In this document: in pieces, positions 1 through 10,001 of the stretch
Layout: the number at the start of each line of letters is the position of its first letter
Position numbering within the stretch: position 1 is the stretch's first letter
Source: Sphacelaria rigidula
Lineage: Eukaryota; Phaeophyceae; Sphacelariales
Reading direction: 5' to 3'
Length of the DNA: 28,400 nucleotides
Assembly: GCA_964200075.2 (NCBI GenBank)
Contig: CAXNAA020000099.1
Location: forward strand, 1 to 28,400
Translations under genes and position numbers: made by a program
The notes under the pieces: model-generated
Seen by the model: only the letters and a program-made list of their open reading frames with translations
Databases searched by the model: none
Told to the model about the DNA's origin: nothing

Positions 1-330
1 TTGTGAGGGTGTGCGGGGGAGGGGGGGGGGGGGGGGGGGGGGGGGGGCGTGGGGGGGGGGGGGGGGGTAGGGGGGGATGGGTGCTCACTTGTTGCTTGCC
101 TTGGCCATTTGACGACTGACCACGCATCCCGTTCGACGCAAGTCGCACAGGGGGGTGAGGGGGCGGAACCGATTCTATGGGGGGGGGAGGGGGGTACCCC
201 CTGATCGCTGGATATGGCGATAGTAGTTCCTGCACTGCACTGCACGTGTTTTAATCTCACGTGAATTACATTTGAATATCCAAGTGGCCGACATCCAACA
301 CACTCGTCGAAGCAACACTAAACGTGTGTG
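1..330. repeat. Poly-G-rich left edge, no gene
   Basis: Near-continuous G to about position 67 and again around 150-195, with no supported coding sequence. The contig edge may be low quality. Confidence 0.8.
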
Positions 331-1571
331 TTACTAACCATTCCTCGCTGAGGCTACTTGAAGTATCCACGATAATCTATGAGGAATGTCACACCCGTTG
401 TTCCAAAGACACAAAATACGTGACAGCAGGGTTCGAGAACCGCAAACGCCACCTGTTGCGCTACGCGGCGTGTGGGGAGCATTCACGAGAAAAACGGGAG
501 CCAAATGATTTATCAAAAGCTTATAAACCGTATCTATATCTTGATAATAAGAAGTAATATCTAGTTACAGTGCAGTAGCTCATGAGCTTTCCGACGTGTG
601 GAATATCTTGGCCCAAAACAGGAAAATGTGCAACACAAACACGAGGACAAGGGCTAGTCGGTTTACTCTAACCGCGACAAGAAAATGGAGACCAGTACAT
701 GGTCCCGAAAAAAGTCACAGAGGCGACCCGAAGTTTTGGTCGTCCATCTATGGTTGATTTTTTCGAACAAACCAACAGCAACGCTAACCCAGACCCAAGG
801 CGTACGAGACCCTCGGGCATGGGGGGTGCATAGGGTCCACGCAGGCACCGAGTTCGACCAAAATAAGCTTTGGACGAGCTGCGTCCACTGCTCACCTGCC
901 CCAAGCCATGAATTTTCCCACAACTTTCTCGAGTCTAAAATCGAGTGGTCATGTTGTCAACCATACATACACGAACAAAACTTTGGGTGTACTCAAGTCA
1001 CATCCCCGCCTGAGACCCCCAAAAACTGGCGGGGAAAAATAAAAATAAAAAATAACTCCTGAGGCTACAACCCTTAGGTGTGGGAGTAGTAGTCTCGGGA
1101 GCCACAGACTTGGCCGTGGGACGTGCCTAGATAGTTCGTTCTTGTGTGAAGGGAGACTCCAGGGTCGAGAGAAGTAAACTCCGGGGGGTGTAGGAAGAGA
1201 CACCTACTGGAGTTGGAGTATGACTATTACTCCGGGGACGGGATAGACAATGACCCGAGGGGACAGACCATTACATTTTTCGTAACGCCCCGTACTTCAT
1301 GTGTACGGAATCGGTGTGGACACGTGCGAATGAGAAATTTTTCGGTGATCAGCGTGAACGAGCTCGCACAAACATCATGAGACACAGTGTTGTCATCACA
1401 GCTCAGATGTCCAAATGCCACTGTTGAAAAACGATTTCGATATACATCGTCGATACGGCGTGTCAAGATCGCCGGTTTCCAAGCTGATATTGATGAAGTT
1501 CGCGTGCATTGTACGGAGAGTTGTCAAATGCATTTGATATATATATTTATAGATATATAGATATATATACA
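331..1571. other. No supported gene
   Basis: Short open frames on both strands have no domain or motif I recognise and no convincing splice borders. 1536-1571 is a TA/TAGA-like microsatellite leading into SINE copy A. Confidence 0.5.
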
Positions 1572-1905
1572 GCGCCCGGGTGGTGTAATGGTCCGACTGT
1601 CGCCATTAGGTTGGAGAGGACGAGGGTTTCATTCCCGATGCATGCACTGTTTTTTTTTCGTAGTAGTATGTGATTTCCACCGTGGAAAGCGTTAGAACGT
1701 GAGTAAACAAAGTCATCGACTGAGTTTGTTTGACGTGAGTTGACGCGGTGCGGAGTGCTGATAGTCATGACCCAATCCGCGAGACCAAAATGCAAGGCGC
1801 GGAGCGGGGTAGAGATGGCTTGATCCCTCGAGACCACGGACTCATCCCGAAGGAGGGGGGTTCAAAGTGGGACGAATATAAAATATATAAAAAAATATAT
1901 AATAA
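1572..1905 (+). mobile_element. tRNA-derived SINE, family 1, copy A (near full length)
   Basis: The head GCGCCCGGGTGGTGTAATGG carries an A box at 1581-1591 and a B box GGTTTCATTCC at 1625-1635 (one change from consensus). The body includes the palindrome TTTCCACCGTGGAAA (1674-1688), GTGAGTAAACAAAG, GAGTTGACGCGGTGCGGAG, CCCAATCCGCGAGACC and ACCACGGACTCATCCCGA, all shared with the other copies. It ends in an A/T-rich tail and sits in a TA-rich microsatellite, so target duplication cannot be defined. Confidence 0.85.
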
Positions 1906-2355
1906 TATCATGGTCAGAAAATATGGTGACAGAAGAGGCGACCCGGTATATATGCCTCCTGATACCTATCTGGCCACCGGTGCTGGGCCACCCATCCCCT
2001 TCATAGCATGCAATGTATCTTGGCTAAACATCACGACGACAGGAAACGCGGGTCGACATGTACCTTTTGGCACCCCTGAGGTCACCCGTGTTGTGTGTTG
2101 CTTATACTCTGGACAACACAATATGTTCCAATATGATGCCACCAATACTTTGTATCGGAGACAGCGCAATATTTTTATTTTCAATATACTTTGTGCACTG
2201 TGTTGAGATGTCCTCGAAGACTTTGAAGCAACAACATACAATTCCCGTGTCATGATCGTGAAGTAATGCATGGCAATATATATTAGACGTGCATGTGCAC
2301 CGAGAACAAAACGTTCAAAATATATTGTGCATGCCGGCCGTGTATTTATTGAACT

Positions 2356-2796
2356 GTCAATATTGGAGCTCGGAAATGGTACCAGTTATAACCGCCCATC
2401 ATCATTATAATGGTAATGATGGTAATGGTTAAATTATATGAAAAATTTGGATAATGGTTTCAATCCATATTTCACCGTTACCGCCTTTATAAGCCGTTAC
2501 CGGCTACGTATGCTACATGCAGCCCTTGGAAATTGGCTCAAATTCAGCGTATTTTTTAGCTCTAGTGAAGCCAAATCGCCTGACAACGTGCCTCCGGCAC
2601 GCCGCCTCCAGCGGGTCACTCCAGGGGCGCCTCCGGCGGGGCCCCTGCTGCCGGGGGGGGGCTGTTTGGCTCGCGGTTGCGCCGCTCGATGACCAAACCA
2701 TCATATACCATTTTACTGGTTAATGAGTCCGCTGCGCGTAACCATTCAACTAGTTACTGGTTAGACAAACAATTTCCGAGCTCTATATTGAGTCAT
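2356..2796. mobile_element. Non-autonomous TIR element of about 440 bp
   Basis: TCAATATTGGAGCTCGGAAA at the left is repeated inverted as TTTCCGAGCTCTATATTGA at the right, with weaker matching further in (ACCAGTTATAACC versus its counterpart). The interior has ATGGTAATGATGGTAATGG runs, GTTACCG repeats and a GC-rich potential hairpin around 2580-2665. No protein signal. Confidence 0.6.
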
Positions 2797-2974
2797 ACTG
2801 GCACGAGTAGTGCCGCAAGATGGCATCAAGGTTGTCAACAGCTCCATCATGGGAGAGAACCTCCCAGCCGACGGCCATTTACCACCGTAAGAGGGAGGAG
2901 TACTACCTCAAACCGCGCTATCCACCTCCCAGATGCAAGGCGCTATGTCAGATTATGCGCAAAAACAAAATGGT

Positions 2975-3046
2975 CGTGTCGGGATTCAAACTCGTGACCT
3001 CTGTAATAAGAGGCGGTACCACCAGTATGACCACCAGGTGCCACAC
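2975..3046 (-). repeat. tRNA-like unit, degenerate tRNA or head of a third SINE family
   Basis: On the minus strand GGCACCTGGTGGTCATACTGG (A-box-like) is followed by CCTCTTATTACAGAGG, a stem-loop in the anticodon position, and GAGTTTGAATCCC (B-box-like with two changes). The acceptor ends do not pair well, so I do not call a functional tRNA. Its body may run on to about 2800 (minus), but no second copy is here to define the end. Confidence 0.5.
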
Positions 3047-3052
3047 GAAAAA

Positions 3053-3320
3053 GTGGATGCTGTGGGTAACTCGAAGAGTTAGGCGCTGAAATTTGGACAC
3101 ATGTTTATTATCACTGTGCACAACATTTCCCGAGGTGCATCCGTACTTCGTTTTCTTCACGGTGTCATAGCATTTTCCTAGTTTTACAGAGACTTCAAAT
3201 CGCTCCAACTTTATGTTTTTCTTGTTTTTCTAAATGCACCTCGGGAAATGTTGTGCGTAGTTATGATGAAAATATTGTGTCATAATTTCAGTCTCCAACT
3301 CTTCGAATAACCCACAGCAT
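3053..3320. mobile_element. Fold-back element with arms of about 83 bp
   Basis: The left arm 3057-3139 begins ATGCTGTGGGTAACTCGAAG and ends CCCGAGGTGCA. The right arm 3235-3320 is its complement with scattered changes, leaving a loop of about 95 nt. CGAAAAA at 3046-3052 and 3321-3327 may be the target duplication, with four extra bases on the left. No coding capacity. It lies against the tRNA-like unit at 2975-3046. Confidence 0.8.
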
Positions 3321-4492
3321 CGAAAAAATACATTCAGAAGTCACCATCAGCTGGCCCAGCTTGTATTGAAATCTTGTGGCGACCAAAATATCAGTCTTGC
3401 GCCAAAATAAAAAAATAAAATCGAAACAGAATCCGACATCTTTTCGCCCCCGATACTCACGCACACACCGTGCAACCTCAGATTCAGCAAGATGGGGTTG
3501 TTGCCTGTAGTCTACATGACATGTGATCGAAGTTTCAGCACGTAAAAGCACTAACAGCGCTTGCACGGCCGTGTCTCCTGAAGTGAGCACCTCCGCAGGC
3601 GATACCAAGATAGGTACCACGTAGAATGACATCATCCAGGGTGTGCGCAATACGGATCGATGTGTTCGTTTGCCGGGGCAGGAGCCACCCAGCAGGAAGT
3701 GAGCGTATCTGCGTGTCAACATATGCATCCACTGACGTCTCACGTAGTCTGGGCCGAGGGGACTGCGCTTTGAGGGCGTACCGATGGCGCTGCCCAAAAT
3801 CCGTATTTTGCTTCGTGGGTCTAGCGCACCACGTAAAACGTGCCGCCGCTCCGAGAATATGCTGTCTATGTTGTGGTCTACCTCTGTGCCAAGTTTCAGG
3901 CTGATTAGAACAGACACGGCGGAGAAATCTACAAGAAAAATAACCCTTGATTTGTACTGAAAATACAGTACTGAACCCTGTTAAACCATCGAAAGATACA
4001 TGAGGTGCGTATGATTTCTGTACGTGGGAATCTTGAATCTTGGCAGTTGACTTGCTTTTTTTTTCCTTTCGGCGTAAGCCTGATATATTACTCGGCCAAA
4101 AAATATTGAGGTGGCGCGTGTCGTGATATATCGATTGCACAATGAATATTAACCCTCTCTCGTGCCATCATATTGCTCGCCTAATATATATTGACCACCC
4201 GACGCGTCGACGTATTGAGCGGGCAATATATATCACATTTTGGTTTATCCAGGGTGTGTGTGTGAAGGATACCAACGCGGCCGAGGGACGCAGAAAGGCG
4301 GAGGTGGCAGAAAGTGTAGCCAGATACGTACCGGACTGATCATGGCTGAGATGGAAGGAAAGCCAGTTTCAGCACACCTGGACTTCACTGTCCCCCAACA
4401 AAAATGAGCGGTCTCCGAGAAAACAGCAACTGTAACCAAGAAAGAAACTGCGGCTACCGGAAAAATGAATAGGTGTGCTGGAGTCGTCTCAA
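3321..4492. other. No supported gene; long minus-strand open frames of unknown status
   Basis: Two overlapping minus-strand open frames (3288-3917, 209 codons; 3535-4140, 201 codons) cover this stretch in different frames. Neither shows a domain, signal or family resemblance that I recognise, and the first ends inside the fold-back arm at 3285-3320. They may be chance or remnants of an old transposon. 4160-4240 has TA-rich inverted motifs (ATATTGCTCGCC and GAGCGGGCAATAT). Confidence 0.35.
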
Positions 4493-4580
4493 CGAGTACA
4501 GCAAGGTATTCCGAGGTGCTAAAAACCACCTAGATCTCTCCTCCGGGGTGTAAAACGACGCGGAAGCTCCAAAAAGACGA
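4493..4580 (+). repeat. Dispersed repeat Y, copy 1
   Basis: CGAGTACAGCAAGGTATTCC through AAAACGACGCGGAAGCTCC is about 88 bp, similar in the same orientation to 5177-5265. Nature unknown. Confidence 0.65.
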
Positions 4581-5176
4581 GTGTTCCAGATTCTTGTTTT
4601 GTTTGACATCAAAACCGGGCTTATGACGCAAAATCGGAGTTCGAAACATGAACATGGCGTGACATGAGAGTTTGGCACCTGTTCAACAGGGCCTGAAGAA
4701 CATACAACGGTTGCGCAACAGTCGCTACGTGACTTTTCCAACTTCGTGCATATTGACAGCACTTTGGCCCCACTCCGATTCTGTACAGACCGGAACGCAG
4801 GAACGCAGGCAATCTCCAGCGCATACCTTACAGTCTTCGTAGGGTTCGAACCACAGTACAGTGACAACTACAGCACATCTACATATACCTGGGGTCCTCT
4901 CTAGAAAACAGCGTATGCATGCATGTCACTTGTATACTCAATTCCGAGACAAGGGCACGGTGTCCTATATGCCCATCATCCTGTAATATTCCATTTCTGG
5001 TTCTCAGCGGCCAGATATGCCGCAGCGGTACGCAGACATTTGATAGATAGTCTTATGTACGAATATACTAGACGTACCAAGAGAACCACATGGGGAAAGG
5101 GTATGATGGAAAGAAGGAAATAGCAAGAAAAAGGAAGACATAAGGGAATAGGGGGGTGGGGGGTGACAGATCTTAG

Positions 5177-5265
5177 CGAGTACAGCAGGGCATTCATTCC
5201 AAGGTGTCAAAATCCGCCTCGCTCTCTCTGAGGGCATGAAACGACGCGGAAGCTTCAAGACGACA
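5177..5265 (+). repeat. Dispersed repeat Y, copy 2
   Basis: CGAGTACAGCAGGGCATTC through GAAACGACGCGGAAGCTTCA is a diverged direct copy of 4493-4580. Too short and too diverged to argue for an LTR pair. Confidence 0.65.
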
Positions 5266-5736
5266 GTTAAAAAAAAAAATCCGTTTGTTTGCCGCAAGAA
5301 GCGGCCTAATAATAAGCGTGTATTTCCTTTATTTATTCTTCACTTCGTGTCTGTTTTAAATCGCGGCATGAAACATAGGCGTTCAAAAAACGGCGAAAAA
5401 AAGAGTGATTCTGATGTTGCCCCATGACGAGTTGGTGTTAGCCGTAGGAGTGATCCAACGTACGGACATGACTCGTGAGGTGAAGATATGTTTTCCCACA
5501 CACCCCTACAGATCGGCGCGGTTGTCAGGCAACTCCAAAATCGAAGGTATGGCCGCCTTATGATTGCGCTCACCAATCGCATCAGTTTCATTTTTCTGAC
5601 TTGTGTGAACTCAGTGACCCTCCACCCCTCACCCTCCCACGTCTTCAGAACACAGGAGTACTTGCAAGGTCCAGACATCACCTCAGAAGTGGTAGTGTAA
5701 TCTTTCAGGCGTAGGTTGTGGGCGTCCCCTTCACCA

Positions 5737-6005
5737 AATTACGACTTCTTCATGTACATTTTTTTTTTTGGGGGGGGGGGGTATGCAGTGTGCAATTCGT
5801 ATGCCGCCCCTTGCCTTCTCATGGTACTTTACTAAGAATCATTAATNNNNNNNNNNGTGCGCCCACCCTCCCCCCTCCGCCTCCGGGCCCCCCCACAACC
5901 AATTTCCGCCTTCTTCATGTACTTTTTTTTTTTTGGGGGGGGGGGGTATGCAGTGTGCAATTCGTATGCCGCCCCTTGCCTGCTCAGAGTACTTGACCTA
6001 GAACC
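5737..6005 (+). repeat. Direct duplication of about 105 bp around an N gap
   Basis: 5737-5840 and 5901-6005 share CTTCTTCATGTAC, a T-run, a G-run, and GTATGCAGTGTGCAATTCGT through GCCGCCCCTTGCC. They are separated by the gap 5847-5856. This could be a tandem repeat or one locus placed on both sides of a bad join. Confidence 0.75.
5847..5856. other. Assembly gap (10 N)
   Basis: Ten N between the two copies of a duplicated segment. The true distance is unknown. Confidence 0.98.
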
Positions 6006-6765
6006 ACTACTACGGGGTTGAATGAAGGCCTTACCGGCCTAAAATTCGTTGTCAACAACAATATATATGAACGCGGAGGGATCTTGAAGACGTTTTTGAC
6101 TGGTCGGACCTGTGCCGAACAGAACACAGGCTCCATCCGAAGTAATTTAGGATTAGTATGCGACAGCTGTAATTTTTCATCGCATCTTCCTCGAGACAGG
6201 AAGCAAACCGGCTTGTGACACTTGACAGCCCCCCGCACACACACTAGATCTTTTGAGTGCCGCGGCAGATTTGCTCAATTTGCCACAGCGGATCCGAAAA
6301 GCCCGCGAACGCCAAATAAAAAACATTTTCTAGTACATTTTGGCGGTTTGCAAAGTGCTGCGGGCTTCGCGGCACGCGTACGAACCCTGCCGCGTCATGC
6401 AACAGTTCTGGTGTGTGAGTAGTGCACGCATCAAACTGCAGTCCAATCCTCTGCTTCGTTGCCGAGAAACTTGCGTTGAAAGATGAACACAACGACATAC
6501 TGCAACAGGAAGGGCACAGCAAAAACATGAGCAGCAGCTCCTATCCACCTGTTGTTGTAACCCTGTGCACAGGTGTATAGCACCGTCAGTCACAGGGTTG
6601 CTGTAGAATGTACTATAGCAAAAGTACATTTTATATGAGCGCCGTCGTCATCCCGAGTGACGCGTGTACTAGTGATTGATACTGATTGGCTCATTTAGGT
6701 TTAATTTCTTCTGCGTTCAACCGACTGTGTAGTTGGTCGGTCCATTTTTCCTGTATATGATCGCC

Positions 6766-7331
6766 GCGCCCGGATGGTGTAATGGTCCGACTGTTGCCAT
6801 TAGGGTGGAGAGAACGGGGGTTCGATTCCCGATGCGTTGAGGTTTTTTCTTCGTCATGTACGATTTCCACCGTGGAAACCGTAAGAATGTGAGTAAACAA
6901 AGTAGTCGACTGGATTTGTGTGAGGTGAGTTGACGCGGTGCGAGAGTGCTGACCCAATCCGCGAGAGAGGGATGCTACGGTAGGGGTGCAGAAATATTTT
7001 CTGAGGTTGAAATTGTTAGGAGACCTTCATCTCATGCAAAATACGACCTATGAGAATATGTGAAAGTACGCCAGGATTACTTTTCCAATGTGCTGGAGAT
7101 ATCCCGAATAATTTGCAAACGGGGATGCCCTGATCCATATTTTCGTGCATCTATAGAATTGTTAGGAGCCCCTGAACTAGACATAATTTCGCGAAAAAAG
7201 TGCACCCCTACCGTAGCATTGCTCGAGACCAAAATGAAAGGCACGTACCTGGGGAGAGATGGATTGATCCCTTGAGACCACGGACTCATCCCGAGGAAGG
7301 GGAGGGGTTCAAAATGTGAGAAAAAAAAGAA
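6766..7331 (+). mobile_element. tRNA-derived SINE, family 1, copy B (split by a TIR element)
   Basis: Head GCGCCCGGATGGTGTAATGG, A box 6775-6785, perfect B box GGTTCGATTCC at 6819-6829, palindrome at 6864-6878. The body is interrupted at 6967-7223 by another element and resumes at 7229 with ACCAAAATGAAAGGC, then ACCACGGACTCATCCCGAGG and an A-rich tail. Without the insert it is about 304 bp. It is itself inserted in a dispersed repeat (6624-6765 and 7331-7363). Confidence 0.87.
6967..7223. mobile_element. MITE-like TIR element (257 bp) inside SINE copy B
   Basis: A perfect 19-bp inverted repeat, ATGCTACGGTAGGGGTGCA at 6972-6990 and its complement at 7201-7219, bounds an A/T-rich interior without coding capacity. 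CGAGA occurs on both sides (6962-6966 and 7224-7228) and the uninterrupted SINE copies have one such site (CCGCGAGACC), which supports a 5-bp target duplication. Superfamily not assigned. The last few outer bases are imperfectly paired. Confidence 0.82.
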
Positions 7332-7366
7332 GCCCAGAATCGGGCCCCATTCACTCCCATAACTGT

Positions 7367-8160
7367 GCCACGTGGAGGTACGTGCGTCGACGTTGGGAAA
7401 ACCTGACTCCGTCACCATAGGGAGCAGAGTGACGGCCAACAACCCCTTCATGTCCCACGACTTGGCATGCTGCCTCATTCAGTACGTGTGTCGGTACTCT
7501 GTACATCAGAGGGGTGAGTTTGATCGTCGTTGTGTGCAGAGTGGAGAGGCGTCGGAGGTGAGGATGAGTGGGGCATGACAATCGGCCGGAATGCTGAAAG
7601 CACGGATGCGCCATGTTGCTTCGTTGAATTTTCGACAAAAAATTCTAGGGGAACCCCCGCCCCCCGACCAAACAGAAGAAGCGAGTAGAAGAAGCACTGC
7701 GAGTGACACAAATCTTGAAGATTTTGATGCCTCTCGTACGCGTCGGGTGAGCACCGTAAACACACCATCTGGAAGGGTCAAGCGAGACCTTCTGCAGTAT
7801 TGACTGCACGGTACTTACTGACTGTACGCCCGGGTGCATCCATGTGCTGAATCGGAATCAAGCTGATCTATCATACAGAGTGTGAAATGTTGTTGTTGTT
7901 GTTGTCGTTGTCTTTACATTAAAAACCGTTCCGATATCTACGCGGTACATTTGTACCGGGCATCTGATCTAGACGCCTTCCGTGGTCACATGCTAGCTAC
8001 CTATAGAAAGGTATGGGGAAATGATGAAAATACCTATAATGGACTTATTCTCAAAAACGCTATACAAGCAAAACAGGGATAAATACGAAATATGGTAAGA
8101 AATTCTTATTTGGAGAGAGGTTCGGCATCTTATGATGTCTTCCCCTTTGTCCAAAAAATA
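7367..8160. other. Unassigned; weak candidate exon near 7591-7803 (+)
   Basis: An ATG at 7591 opens 70 codons rich in Ser, Arg, Thr and acidic residues (for example SRRSTASDTNLEDFDAS), with a possible GTGAGC donor inside it. There is no homology, neighbour or second exon to support it, so I do not call it as CDS. A small GTT run lies at about 7889-7910. Confidence 0.3.
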
Positions 8161-8400
8161 CAATCCACCCACCCACCCACCCATCCATCCATCCTCAATC
8201 AACCTTTAGTTCATCAATTAATTATTAATATAAAACCTCGCCCTCTCTCAGCGGAATCATAGCTCGTACCATGCAAGACCTAATGGACTGATGACTCTAA
8301 GGTGGGTCCCAAGCACAGTAAGACAACATATCATATATGCATGAATGAATTAAATAAATAAACAAATAAATAAATAACCGATTAAAGGTTGATTGAGGAA
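8160..8400. repeat. Low-complexity tails and inverted repeat
   Basis: A CCCA/CCAT run (8166-8195) and AAATAAATAAA-type runs (8350-8378) lie between CCTCAATCAACCTTTAG (8193-8209) and its near complement CTAAAGGTTGATTGAGG-like at 8383-8399. It looks like ends of retroposed copies. Confidence 0.6.
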
Positions 8401-8760
8401 CAGTAGTCAGCGTCAGAAGTATGCAGAATCCGAAATTTCCTAGTTTCTCAAAGATTGTCCAAATTTGTTTCGCTTGCCACCACTCATCACAGTGACTGTC
8501 GGATGCCAAAAAATGGACATCCGGAGATATTTTTTACGTCTTGACAAAATTTTGAAAAAAAACAATCTGCGATCAATAATGCGTGATTAAGGGCTTGACC
8601 GATCTTCGGGGATCCTGCGAAAATACGACCCCAGGCTCTCGCTTCTCGGTATTTTCGGTGGATCGACTCGATCCGGATCATATAAGTGGAAACTAAAAAA
8701 ATATTGTTTTTTTGAGAAGCCACCCAGTCACTGCGCTAAATCAGGAAAAATATGTTTCTT

Positions 8761-9150
8761 GGACCATTTACGGTCAGTAACACCCTCCTGATAAACGGGG
8801 TCTTCACCCGGTATCGCCCCCACAACACCATCTTGGGCGATCGTGATTTGATCCGGTTTGCCTTATTTGCCAAAACTATCGACGATAACACTTCCGAGTG
8901 CTCATGGAAAATGTTATGCGAAAACCCCCCGAAAAGAGGCCATCCGCAGAAAATGCTAGACTGGGGTCTGTGCAGTGTAGGAGGGAAACACGGTCTCCAT
9001 CGTTATTGTGAAGAATTGTATACGTATTAATTTATCTGAATATTTACCGTTTCGTCGCGGAAGAGCGGGAAAACTGCTTATATTGGACCAAAAACGGTCA
9101 ATAACACCCTCCTCATACACGGGGTAAAAGTTCGTATCGCCCCAAAAACA
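8761..9150 (+). repeat. Direct repeat pair Z (8761-8827 and 9085-9150)
   Basis: GGACCATTTACGGTCAGTAA with CACCCTCCTGATA and GTATCGCCCC recurs as GGACCAAAAACGGTCAATAA with CACCCTCCTCATA and GTATCGCCCC. Repeat family unknown. Short open frames here are repeat-derived and unconvincing. Confidence 0.6.
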
Positions 9151-9309
9151 ACGTGAGCACTGCAGTTTGAGCGCGGCCTACGCTTTCTCCCTAAATCTAC
9201 CGGCGCTAGCACTTTCAAGTAGTAGTGAAGAACGGCACTTCAGAAAAACTCAGAAAAAAGGACGACTACGAATTGTGAAAACTTCTGATGCTGACTACAA
9301 TATATTTTG

Positions 9310-9420
9310 TCTTTCCCTTGTCCAATAAATAAATCAAACCAACCATCTAACCATCCAACCATCCAACCATCCCATCCCCAAACTATCATTGATTAATTAA
9401 TGAATTAATGAATTACTTCA
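9310..9420. repeat. Retroposon-like tail and CCAACCAT run
   Basis: CTTTCCCTTGTCCAATAAATAAATC followed by CCAT/CCAACCAT repeats and TTAATTAATGAA runs. The segment around 8138-8165 (CTTCCCCTTTGTCC then CCACCC) is similar, suggesting the 3' ends of two copies of one retroposon. Confidence 0.45.
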
Positions 9421-9694
9421 TTGATTATAGAAATGTTTTGTTGTCTACGATTTCAGCAGAAATGCTAACATCCCAATTCTTATCGTCCGAAGAGGCGCCA
9501 AACGCCAAACGCTTAGTTTTAAAATATTATCTAGCACAGGCATAGGAGAAAGGGGCATTCCAGGTGCCCCCTACTCATATCCTCTGCCAAAAACTGCAGG
9601 TACGGTACTGTACCCTGTGCCGGCAGTGCGCAGTACGTGAACAAGTCTTGTTCCGAAAGGCAAAATCGGAACAAAATCCAGTACATTACTGTCC

Positions 9695-9764
9695 GAGTTT
9701 TGTACAGATTGTCATCATCCATGGGGTGTGAGTTTTGTACAGATTGTCATCATCAATGGGGTGT
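9695..9764 (+). repeat. Tandem duplication, 35-bp unit x 2
   Basis: The unit starts GAGTTTTGTACAGATTGTCA and ends ATGGGGTGT. The two copies differ by one base (CATCC versus CATCA). Very recent. Confidence 0.92.
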
Positions 9765-10001
9765 CCCAGCAGTGAAGATCAATGCAGTTCAAGAGAGGAG
9801 GCAGCTTGCTTGGGGGCCTGATGCAGTCGTTGTGGTTGTGGAGGCAGTTTCGTATCATTCTGAGGTGCAATGCATTCTTGCGGATTTTCACCTGCCGCCA
9901 CCCTTGCACTTTCATATTTCTATTTCTCATTTTCCCGTTGACTTCAGCACAAATGCTTACCCGTAAATTCTCAAATTTGAAGAGAAAATGAGTCTGAGAT
10001 T

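Larger units (their letters stand above)
6624..7363 (+). repeat. Dispersed repeat X, copy 1 (interrupted by SINE B)
   Basis: The left part 6624-6765 contains TATGAGCG, GTGATTGATACTGATTGGCT and GGTCGGTCCATTTTTCC. The right part 7331-7363 contains CGGGCCCCATTCACTCCC and CATAAC. The two halves join into the same order seen uninterrupted at 16141-16290 and 27843-28005. Confidence 0.78.

Noticed and set aside
1-70. G-rich telomere or regulatory quadruplex at the left edge
   Set aside because: Nearly pure G without a repeat unit at an edge. A sequencing or assembly artefact is as likely.
4493-5265. LTR retrotransposon with repeat Y as LTRs
   Set aside because: Copies are only about 88 bp, diverged, without TG...CA ends, and no gag-pol signal lies between.
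8160-8200. CRISPR-like or telomere-like array
   Set aside because: CCCA/CCAT units are a plain microsatellite with no spacers and no telomere consensus.
8752-9030. 92-codon plus-strand frame as a gene
   Set aside because: It overlaps direct repeat Z and shows no domain or conserved motif.
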